Below, one piece after another: positions 19,805 through 27,553 of a stretch of 64,000 nucleotides of DNA (the first letter of the stretch is position 1; the number at the start of each line of letters is the position of its first letter). Made by a program: the position numbers and the translations under genes. Under the pieces are notes generated by a model. It saw only the letters and a list, made by a program, of their open reading frames with translations, searched no databases and had not been told where the DNA came from. The stretch is from Sphingobacteriia bacterium (lineage in GTDB: Bacteria > Bacteroidota > Bacteroidia > Chitinophagales > Chitinophagaceae). The DNA lies in NCBI GenBank assembly GCA_947456855.1, contig CANGTR010000002.1, forward strand, positions 1 through 64,000. Reading direction: 5' to 3'.

Positions 19805-20017
19805 TTACTTACAGAAAACGTCCGTGTCATTGAGTGGTTTGGTTATTGTGTGATCCCGTCGCTGATTTGGGGACTAATGTAGTGATTAGCTTAAATCAAA
19901 TCACTAAAATTGATTAAAAATTCCAAAAGTAGATGAGCCAAAGGTGAAGTAGTAATAAATTCTATTTATTAATTTATAACCAACAGCTATAATTTGAAAA
20001 AATATATTTTCCGGATT

Positions 20018-20069
20018 AGCTCACCCTCGCTTCGCTCGGGTTCGCTGATGCCGGTTTCGAGGGGGAGCT
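20018..20069. repeat. Inverted repeat, 12-bp arms (one G-T pair), GC-rich loop
   Basis: AGCTCACCCTCG (20018-20029) and CGAGGGGGAGCT (20058-20069). Confidence 0.8.
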
Positions 20070-20186
20070 TAAAGAGAAAAAGCCTGCTCGCTGCGCGAGC
20101 GGGCTTTTATGTCGCGCTCACGCAAGCTCGCTTGCGACGCGCGCCATAAAAAAAGCCCTGACATTCGTCAAGGCTTTTTCTCTTTA
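20070..20186. repeat. 117-bp palindromic element with perfect 15-bp terminal inverted repeats and internal hairpins
   Basis: TAAAGAGAAAAAGCC (20070-20084) and GGCTTTTTCTCTTTA (20172-20186) are exact reverse complements; internal GCCTGCTCGC-TGC-GCGAGCGGGC hairpin and CGCAAG-CTCG-CTTGCG hairpin. Confidence 0.85.
20148..20179 (-). terminator. Rho-independent terminator of ssrA (tmRNA)
   Basis: Minus strand aaaaagccttgacgaatgtcagggcttttttt directly downstream of the tmRNA 3' end. Confidence 0.75.
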
Positions 20187-20187
20187 G

Positions 20188-20556
20188 TGGAGCCGACCGG
20201 ATTCGAACCGGTGTCCAAACATCGCCACCATTAGCTTTCTACATGCTTATTTCATTATTAATTGTAGGCGATAAGCAGGAAACGAACAAACCAACCTAGC
20301 GCTTAGCTGGATATTCTTAAGCAACAGTCACAGCCTTCTGTTACAGCATCTCCTTTTGTTTTGAGTCGGCGGCGGCACATGGAAAGAAGCGAACCTGTGC
20401 GGCGGCCCAAATGGTTACTTAATCACTGATTAAGCAGCCATGGCATACTGAGTATTGCCAGTTGAGTTTTGAATATTCAGATTAAAGTGCTAATTATCCA
20501 ACGCACTGCATGCTTACACCAACCGTAACCTATGCTGTCAAAACCAACACGGCCCC
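20188..20556 (-). ncRNA. ssrA: tmRNA (transfer-messenger RNA), tag GNTQYAMAA
   Basis: 5' GGGGCCG pairs with 3' CGGCTCC; T-arm GGTTCGAATCC; GTTTTGACAGCATAGG start region; tag ORF ggc aat act cag tat gcc atg gct gct taa at 20430-20459. The genomic 3' end lacks CCA. Confidence 0.95.
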
Positions 20557-20560
20557 GTTA

Positions 20561-20602
20561 AAGAGATAAGAGATATAAGATAAGAGATATGAGATACAAA
20601 AT
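20561..20602. repeat. Short AGAT-core heptamer array (AAGAGAT AAGAGAT ATAAGAT AAGAGAT ATGAGAT ACAAAAT)
   Basis: Same 7-bp family as positions 1-154; fills the gap between the ssrA 5' end and the rseP stop. Confidence 0.85.
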
Positions 20603-21951
20603 TACTTAAACAATCTCCAGAAATCTAATCCCAATGCATACACCATTAAACCAAGCAACAACACCATTCCTACCGTTTGCGCGTATTCCATAAACTTATC
20701 GCCGGGCTTGCGGCCGGTGATCATTTCATAAATAGTGAACAACGCGTGGCCTCCGTCAAGAGCTGGTATGGGTAAAATATTCATGAATGCTAAAATGATA
20801 GAGAAGATTCCTGTTAATGTCCAAAACCTTTCCCAATCCCATACTCCAGGAAATGTATTGCCAATGCTAATTACAGATCCTAATGAATCACTTGCATTTA
20901 CCTTGCCTGTAAATATTTGCTTGATGCCTGTTACATATCTATCCAAAGTTTCCCAACAATGTGTTACACCGAGTGGTATAGATTCTAAGAATGTATAATT
21001 CTTTGTTTCTGTTCCTAAAATCTTCAATGGATCTTTATTAAAAAATCCGATCGATCCTTTATCCGATACCAATGCTTTTATTTCCACTGTATCTACTCCC
21101 CTAATCAATGTAATCACCACCAAAGAATCACTCATCTTCCGCTTCAACAGATCAAACTCCTGATAATACTTAAATGACTGCCCATTAATGGCTATTAAAG
21201 AATCGCCCTTTCTTAATTCGCCTTTTGTAACAGTGGCAGTTTTACTTACAGAATCTACTATCACCGGATACCTTGGCACAATCAATCCACTCAACTTTTT
21301 TTGCTCCACTAATTTTTTTCCAAAGCCCGCAGGTATAGCAATATTGATTTCCTGCCCATCTCTCAATACTTGCAAGTTTTTGGCCTCGGTTAAAATAATT
21401 TCAGACTCTAGCGTTCCAAAATTTTCAATGCGCTTGCCGTCTATTCCCACTACATTGTCTCCATCTTTCAAACCAATCGATTTGGCCAATGAATCGGTGT
21501 ACACTCCGTATTGTAGATTTTTTACAGGCAATTGCTCCTCTCCCCAAACCCAGGTAATACCTATGAATATTACAATAGCCAATACTACATTCACCACTAC
21601 TCCACCTACCATAATAATCAATCTTTGCCAAGCCGGCTTACTTCTAAACTCATGTGGCTCTGGAGGTAATTTCATCTGCTCCTTGTCCATACTCTCATCG
21701 ATCATGCCGGCAATTTTTACATAGCCGCCAAAGGGTACCCAGCCCAAACCATATTCTGTTTCTCCCTTCTGCTTCTTCCATAAACTAAACCATGGATTGA
21801 AAAACAAATAAAATTTTTCTACCCTGCACTTAAATAGTTTAGCCGGAATAAAATGCCCCAATTCGTGTAACACTACCAAAATAGAAAACGACAAAATAAA
21901 CTGCGCTATTTTTACGCCCACACTCATCAAATCAATTGCTAATAAACTCAT
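20602..21951 (-). CDS. rseP: RIP metalloprotease RseP (site-2 protease, M50)
   Basis: LHELGHFIPAKLFKCRVEKF (HExxH), PDZ regions, NILPIPALDGGH. Confidence 0.95.
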   Translation of the reverse strand: MSLLAIDLMSVGVKIAQFILSFSILVVLHELGHFIPAKLFKCRVEKFYLFFNPWFSLWKKQKGETEYGLGWVPFGGYVKIAGMIDESMDKEQMKLPPEPHEFRSKPAWQRLIIMVGGVVVNVVLAIVIFIGITWVWGEEQLPVKNLQYGVYTDSLAKSIGLKDGDNVVGIDGKRIENFGTLESEIILTEAKNLQVLRDGQEINIAIPAGFGKKLVEQKKLSGLIVPRYPVIVDSVSKTATVTKGELRKGDSLIAINGQSFKYYQEFDLLKRKMSDSLVVITLIRGVDTVEIKALVSDKGSIGFFNKDPLKILGTETKNYTFLESIPLGVTHCWETLDRYVTGIKQIFTGKVNASDSLGSVISIGNTFPGVWDWERFWTLTGIFSIILAFMNILPIPALDGGHALFTIYEMITGRKPGDKFMEYAQTVGMVLLLGLMVYALGLDFWRLFK

Positions 21952-21984
21952 AGTTTTTTTCCTCGAAGGATTTTTTGTTATTAA

Positions 21985-23142
21985 TTACATATGTACCAAA
22001 GATGCGGCAAAATCCCTTGTTTCGGCATCCGTTTCAAAATATTCCTGTAAAGTTGGCTTCTCTATAAATGCAATCTTTGCCATCGACTGCTCTACTATCT
22101 CCGTCATATCCAAAAACCCAATCCTATTTCTTAAAAATGCATACACCGCTATTTCATTTGCTGCATTCAACACACAAGGAACATTTCCGCCCTTATACAT
22201 TGCATCTGTTGCCAAACTTAAATTGCGAAATGTTTTTATATCGGGCTCTTCAAACGTAAGTGTATTCGGTTTCTTAAAATCGTAGCGTGGAAAATCATTC
22301 GCTATTCTTTGCGGAAATGCCAACGCATATTGTATGGGCAATTTCATATCTGGTAACCCCATCTGCGCCTTTAATGAACCGTCTTCAAACTGTACCATAC
22401 TATGTATAATACTCTGTGGATGTATGACTACTTGAACCTGATGTGGTGCTAAATTAAACAACCACTTGGCTTCTATCATCTCTAAGCCCTTATTCATCAA
22501 GGTTGCCGAATCGATGGTAATCTTTGCACCCATACTCCAATTGGGATGCTGCAATGCATGATCCTTTTTTACATTCACCAAAAAATTGGGCTTCTTGCCC
22601 AAGAATGGACCACCACTGGCCGTTAAAACAATCTTATCGATTTTGTTTCTTGTCTCTCCTACCAAACATTGAAAAATAGCCGAATGTTCGGAGTCTACCG
22701 GTATAATGGGTATTCTTTTCTCCGCCGCTTTCTGCATTACTATATCGCCTGCCACCACCAATGTTTCTTTATTGGCAAGTGCAATGGGCTTGCCCAATTC
22801 TATGGCATTCAATGTAGGCTTCAATCCTGCATAGCCTACAATGGCCGCCAACATCATATCATAACAATCCATCAATGCCGCTTCTGCCAATGCTTTCTCA
22901 CCTGCAAATACTTTGATATCGGTTCTGGCCAATGCCTCTTTTACAATGCCGTATTTTTTTTCGTCGCCTATTACTACCACATTCGGATTAAACAACAAGG
23001 CCTGCTTGATCAACAACTGATCATTGCTCTGTGCTGTTAAAATTTCTGCACTGAACAATTCCGGATTGGCCTTGATTACATCCAATGCCTGCGTTCCGAT
23101 TGACCCCGTTGATCCAAAAATGGCGATTCTCTTTTTACTCAT
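21985..23142 (-). CDS. dxr: 1-deoxy-D-xylulose-5-phosphate reductoisomerase
   Basis: IAIFGSTGSIGTQALDVI, LANKETLVVAG, PVDSEHSAIFQCL, HPNWSMGAKITIDSATLMNKGLEMIEA. Confidence 0.97.
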   Translation of the reverse strand: MSKKRIAIFGSTGSIGTQALDVIKANPELFSAEILTAQSNDQLLIKQALLFNPNVVVIGDEKKYGIVKEALARTDIKVFAGEKALAEAALMDCYDMMLAAIVGYAGLKPTLNAIELGKPIALANKETLVVAGDIVMQKAAEKRIPIIPVDSEHSAIFQCLVGETRNKIDKIVLTASGGPFLGKKPNFLVNVKKDHALQHPNWSMGAKITIDSATLMNKGLEMIEAKWLFNLAPHQVQVVIHPQSIIHSMVQFEDGSLKAQMGLPDMKLPIQYALAFPQRIANDFPRYDFKKPNTLTFEEPDIKTFRNLSLATDAMYKGGNVPCVLNAANEIAVYAFLRNRIGFLDMTEIVEQSMAKIAFIEKPTLQEYFETDAETRDFAASLVHM

Positions 23143-23235
23143 TCATTTGTTTTATATATACACTAAGGGCTACAAAATAAGCAAATATGTAGTATGCTGT
23201 AATTTATTATTACAATACTTAATTAATCCTGTCTT

Positions 23236-24732
23236 TTAGTTAATGATATAGGGTGATAAGCCCTCGGCTATTACCCGATCATTGCTTAATCGGGGCACTT
23301 TGTTCTGTCCGCCCAATTTGCCAATCGATTTCATGTAATCAATAAATCCATGCTGCCTTACCCTAGAGATCTGCAATGGCAACAATATATTACCCACCAT
23401 CAGGTCTTCATAATAAACATTCTTAGCGCGCATATGTTCGTTCAAGCACTTGCTAAATGCCGCTAAATCGCCCGGCGCTTCCTCAAACTCTATCAACCAT
23501 TCATGGTAACTCTTTCCCTTACCTTGTTGAATATATGGCGCCACGGTAAACTCAGTAATCTTACAGGGGTACTCCGCCACCGTTTTTATCATGGCCTGCT
23601 CTACTTCTTCTCCAATTACATGCTCTCCAAATGCCGATATAAAATGCTTGATCCTGCCCGTTACCACCAACCGATATGGATTGAGGCTTAGAAATTTGAC
23701 CGTATCACCTATATTATAACCCCATAATCCAGCATTGCTATTAATAATCAAGGCATAGTTCTCGCCCAACTGCACATCTTTTAATGATAGCCTGGTTGGG
23801 TATTCATTGAATATTTCTCCCGCAGGGATAAACTCATAAAATATTCCACTATTGGTATTGAGCAACATGCCTGGCTCGGTTTGGGTATCCTGAAAAGCAA
23901 AAAATCCTTCACTGGCCGGAAACAACTCAATCGAATGGATATTCCTTCCTATACTTTCAAAAATCTTTGACTTATAAGGCTCAAAATTCACGCCACCCTG
24001 CACCATCACACTGAAATGGGGGAATAATTCGCCCACTTTCTTGCCCGATTGCTCTATCAACCGGTCAAAATACATCTGCATCCATGGCGGTATGCCACTT
24101 ATTAAAGTCATATTCTGATCGATCGTTTCCTTTACAATAGCATTCAACTTGGTTTCCCAGTCTTCTATACAATTGGTTTCGAAACTAGGTAACTGATTAG
24201 ACCTTAAATAAGCCGGTATATGGTGATTTACGATGCCGCTCAATCTTCCCGTAGGGATATTGCCCGTCCGCTCCAGTTCAGGAGATCCACTCAAAAAGAT
24301 CAATTTTCCATTGGCAAATGCCGTATTACCCGTTTCTGCCATATAACACAATAGGGCATTGCGGGCCGTATTGATATGATTGGGGATAGAATCCTTCGTA
24401 ATAGGAATGTATTTTACCCCGCTGGTGGTTCCACTGGTTTTGGCAAAATAAATGGGCCGCCCCTTCCATAATATATTCTCCTTACCCGCTTTTACCTGCT
24501 CAATATAGGGTTTGATGCCCTCATAGTCCCTAATGGGTACGGCCTGTATATAGGATTGATGATCCTTCACCTGCGCCAATTGATGGTCTTTGCCAAACTG
24601 GGTTTTGGCTCCTATTTTCAGCTGATTGGCCAATATGGCATCCTGGTGGTCAACAGCCTGCATCATTGCCTTGCGGGTTCTATTGTAAATGAGCTGGGCA
24701 AATGGCTTTGCCAATAGGGTTTTAAGATTCAT
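23236..24732 (-). CDS. GH3 auxin-responsive promoter family protein (adenylating acyl-amido synthetase-like)
   Basis: YFAKTSGTTSGVKYIPIT, GVNFEPY, ASEGFFAFQD, VVTGRIKHFISAFGEHV. Confidence 0.92.
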   Translation of the reverse strand: MNLKTLLAKPFAQLIYNRTRKAMMQAVDHQDAILANQLKIGAKTQFGKDHQLAQVKDHQSYIQAVPIRDYEGIKPYIEQVKAGKENILWKGRPIYFAKTSGTTSGVKYIPITKDSIPNHINTARNALLCYMAETGNTAFANGKLIFLSGSPELERTGNIPTGRLSGIVNHHIPAYLRSNQLPSFETNCIEDWETKLNAIVKETIDQNMTLISGIPPWMQMYFDRLIEQSGKKVGELFPHFSVMVQGGVNFEPYKSKIFESIGRNIHSIELFPASEGFFAFQDTQTEPGMLLNTNSGIFYEFIPAGEIFNEYPTRLSLKDVQLGENYALIINSNAGLWGYNIGDTVKFLSLNPYRLVVTGRIKHFISAFGEHVIGEEVEQAMIKTVAEYPCKITEFTVAPYIQQGKGKSYHEWLIEFEEAPGDLAAFSKCLNEHMRAKNVYYEDLMVGNILLPLQISRVRQHGFIDYMKSIGKLGGQNKVPRLSNDRVIAEGLSPYIIN

Positions 24733-24829
24733 AATAAACCGATGATCTATCGGGTAGCAAAAATAGGGCTATGTTTGGGGCTTTGGCAAAGGAGTTTTAT
24801 AAAATTCTGATAATTTATTTCAAAAATAG

Positions 24830-24861
24830 TTGTGAATTCTCCTTGCTAATCATTACCTTTG
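24830..24861 (+). promoter_or_regulatory. Candidate Bacteroidota promoter (TTG - 21 bp - TACCTTTG) for rplU-rpmA
   Basis: TTG at 24830-24832 and TACCTTTG at 24854-24861, upstream of the rplU ATG at 24883. Confidence 0.5.
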
Positions 24862-24882
24862 CCGTCCTAATTTTGGATAGCT

Positions 24883-25188
24883 ATGTTAGCAGTTGTAAAA
24901 ATCGCAGGTCAACAATTTAAAGTACAAGAAGGTCAAAGCTTGTACGTCCCTCACCTGCAGGGTAATACCGGAGACAAAGTGGAGTTTAATGAAGTATTGT
25001 TTGTTGAAACAAACGGTACCATTGCTACAGGATCAGCTGTAAAAGCTACTGTAAAAGCAGAAATCATTAGCGACTTAGTACAAGGAGATAAAGTGATCGC
25101 CTTTAAGATGAAAAGAAGAAAGGGCTTCCGCAAGAAGCATGGTCATAGAACCCATTATACTAGAATTAAAATCGAAAGCATCGCTTAG
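24883..25188 (+). CDS. rplU: 50S ribosomal protein L21
   Basis: MLAVVKIAGQQFKVQEGQ...KMKRRKGFRKKHGHRTHYTRIKI. Confidence 0.97.
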   Translation: MLAVVKIAGQQFKVQEGQSLYVPHLQGNTGDKVEFNEVLFVETNGTIATGSAVKATVKAEIISDLVQGDKVIAFKMKRRKGFRKKHGHRTHYTRIKIESIA

Positions 25189-25239
25189 TAAAAAATCACT
25201 TGATTTGCTTCGGCAATAAAAGTTGTAAAATCATACATT

Positions 25240-25506
25240 ATGGCACACAAAAAAGGAGAAGGTAGCGTAAAAAATGGTCGTGACTCACAAAGCAAACGCT
25301 TGGGTGTAAAAATCTACGGAGGTCAACCAGCTCTTTCTGGAAATATTATTATTCGTCAAAGAGGAACAGTTTACCATCCTGGTAAAAATGTTGGCGTTGG
25401 AACTGACTTTACTTTATTCGCATTACAAGACGGTATTGTTGAATTTAAAAAAGGAAAATCAGACAAAACAACTGTATCGGTTTTACCGGCTGCAGCAACT
25501 GCCTAA
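25240..25506 (+). CDS. rpmA: 50S ribosomal protein L27
   Basis: [55 protein letters not shown]. Confidence 0.98.
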   Translation: MAHKKGEGSVKNGRDSQSKRLGVKIYGGQPALSGNIIIRQRGTVYHPGKNVGVGTDFTLFALQDGIVEFKKGKSDKTTVSVLPAAATA

Positions 25507-25580
25507 AAAAATAAATTTTTGTTGTTTGAAATAATTTTTTATTTTTAATGCATTATTAACTAACCATTAAATCTAAAAAC

Positions 25581-25778
25581 ATGGCAACTGCAAAAAAAGC
25601 CGCTAAGAAAGCTGCTCCTAAAAAAGCTGTTAAGAAAGCTGCACCAAAGAAAGCTGCTCCTAAAAAAGCTGCTAAGAAAGCTGCTCCTAAGAAAGCTGCA
25701 AAGAAAGCTGCTCCTAAGAAGGCTGCTAAGAAAGCTGCTCCTAAGAAGGCTGCTAAGAAGGCTGCTAAGAAGAAGTAG
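25581..25778 (+). CDS. Histone H1-like Lys/Ala/Pro repeat protein
   Basis: 65 aa built from KKAAPKKAAKK repeats, 29 Lys; 27-bp period at DNA level. Confidence 0.85.
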   Translation: MATAKKAAKKAAPKKAVKKAAPKKAAPKKAAKKAAPKKAAKKAAPKKAAKKAAPKKAAKKAAKKK

Positions 25779-25810
25779 TAATCTTGTTTCTTTAACAGAA
25801 ATAGATTTAG

Positions 25811-25837
25811 AATCCCGGATTTATCCGGGATTTTTTT
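25811..25837 (+). terminator. Rho-independent terminator
   Basis: aatcccggatttatccgggattttttt. Confidence 0.85.
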
Positions 25838-25871
25838 GTGTATATCTCCATCCACTTTATTACTTTACAGC

Positions 25872-27545
25872 ATGATGAACAACTACGCCATTGCAGATAA
25901 TTTTTCTTTGCTAGCCAAATTAATGGACATACATGGCGATAACTCCTTCAAGGCCAAATCCTATGCTGCTGCGGCTTTCACAATAGAGAAGCTTACAGTT
26001 CAATTAGCAGAACTTCCGCAGGATAAAATTTTTTCCATCAAAGGAATTGGAGAAAGTATTGGCAAAAGCATTGTTGAACAAATTGGTACTGGTAATTTTA
26101 ATGCACTGCAAGAATACATTCAAAAAACACCTCCTGGAATTTTAGAGATGATGAGCATTAAAGGAATCGGTCCGAAAAAAATTGCTACCATCTGGAAAGA
26201 ATTAGAAATAGAAACACTTGGAGAATTACTATATGCATGCAACGAAAATCGATTAACACTTTACAAAGGCTTCGGAGAAAAGACACAAAAAAATATTAAA
26301 GAAGCCATTGAATTTTACATGGGTACACTCGGAAGTTTTCTCTATCAACAAGTAGAAAGCTATGCCGATGCAATTGATCAAAAATTAAAATTATCCTTCA
26401 AAAAACCCTTTTTTGCCTGTGGAGAATTCCGCAGACAGCAAGAAGTTATCAACAAATTGGAGTGGGTAACCAACAATTCTGCCGATGATTTGCGCGCATT
26501 TTTTACTTCCAATGCTTATGAAATGATCGAAGAAAATGCATCCATTATTTCTTTTAAAGGAAAAGAAAACTGTTTGTTGCAATTTCATTTAAGCAATGCA
26601 TCCAATTTTTATGCAACCCTTTTTATCCATTCATGCAGTGCCGAATTTTTAACTGCATGGAATGCAATAACTCAATGGGACCCTTCTTTTAATTATGATG
26701 CTGAAAATGCCATTTTTAACCATCACCATATTAGCCCCATACCTCCATATCTAAGAGAAACTGCAGCCAATATAATTGATGCAAAAAACAATCAATTGCC
26801 TTCAGTAATTCAAACCGATCAGATAACTGGAATTATTCATAGCCATAGCAACTGGAGTGATGGCAGCAATACCATCGAAGAAATGGCCAAAGTGGCTATT
26901 GAAAAAGGATACCAATACTTAGTGATCAGCGATCACTCTAAATCGGCTTTCTACGCCAATGGTTTGCAAGAAGATCGGATTCGGGCCCAGCATCAACAAA
27001 TAGACGAAATCAATTCCCGCCTTAAATCCTTCAAGATATTCAAAAGCATCGAAAGCGATATTCTCAATGATGGTAGCCTCGATTATCCTGAGCATGTGCT
27101 CCAAAGTTTCGATCTGGTGATTGCTTCGGTTCATTCCAATCTTAAAATGAACCAAGACAAGGCTATGGGCAGGCTTCTAAAAGCCATTGAAAACCCCTTT
27201 ACTGCTATCCTAGGTCATATGACGGGCAGATTGTTGCTCAGCAGAAATGGCTACCCGGTAGACCATCAAATGATTATTGATGCATGTGCCGCCAACAATG
27301 TAGTAATTGAACTCAATGCCCATCCGCGCCGTCTAGATATCGATTGGAGATGGATTGGTAAAGCCCTCGATAAAAATGTACTGATCTCTATCAACCCCGA
27401 TGCGCATAGCACCGATGGTTATGATGATTGCAGATACGGTGTGCTAGTGGCGCAAAAAGCCGGACTTACCCGCGCTCAAAACCTGAGCAGTTTTTCCTTA
27501 CCGGCATTTCAGCAGTTTGTAGATGGGCAGAAAAAGAAGCGGTAG
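25872..27545 (+). CDS. PolX-type DNA polymerase/PHP domain protein
   Basis: HhH motifs IKGIGESIGKSIVEQI and IKGIGPKKIATIWKEL; PHP domain GIIHSHSNWSDGSNTIEEMA, ISDHS, HMTGRLLL, INPDAHST; start at MMNNYAIADN. Confidence 0.9.
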   Translation: MMNNYAIADNFSLLAKLMDIHGDNSFKAKSYAAAAFTIEKLTVQLAELPQDKIFSIKGIGESIGKSIVEQIGTGNFNALQEYIQKTPPGILEMMSIKGIGPKKIATIWKELEIETLGELLYACNENRLTLYKGFGEKTQKNIKEAIEFYMGTLGSFLYQQVESYADAIDQKLKLSFKKPFFACGEFRRQQEVINKLEWVTNNSADDLRAFFTSNAYEMIEENASIISFKGKENCLLQFHLSNASNFYATLFIHSCSAEFLTAWNAITQWDPSFNYDAENAIFNHHHISPIPPYLRETAANIIDAKNNQLPSVIQTDQITGIIHSHSNWSDGSNTIEEMAKVAIEKGYQYLVISDHSKSAFYANGLQEDRIRAQHQQIDEINSRLKSFKIFKSIESDILNDGSLDYPEHVLQSFDLVIASVHSNLKMNQDKAMGRLLKAIENPFTAILGHMTGRLLLSRNGYPVDHQMIIDACAANNVVIELNAHPRRLDIDWRWIGKALDKNVLISINPDAHSTDGYDDCRYGVLVAQKAGLTRAQNLSSFSLPAFQQFVDGQKKKR

Positions 27546-27553
27546 GAAAAAAT

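Noticed and set aside
16000-20187. Direct repeat of the ssrA 3' end marking an att site
   Set aside because: No second copy of GGTTCGAATCCGGTCGGCTCC was found by eye in this interval.
20161-20230. Canonical tRNA gene from the GGTTCGAATCC T-loop
   Set aside because: The T-arm belongs to the tRNA-like domain of tmRNA, whose other half is at 20540-20556.
25556-25855. 99-aa antisense ORF (MDGDIHKKIPDK...FLAAFLGAAFLAAF)
   Set aside because: It is the mirror image of the Lys/Ala repeat gene; the hydrophobic repeats follow from the sense codons.
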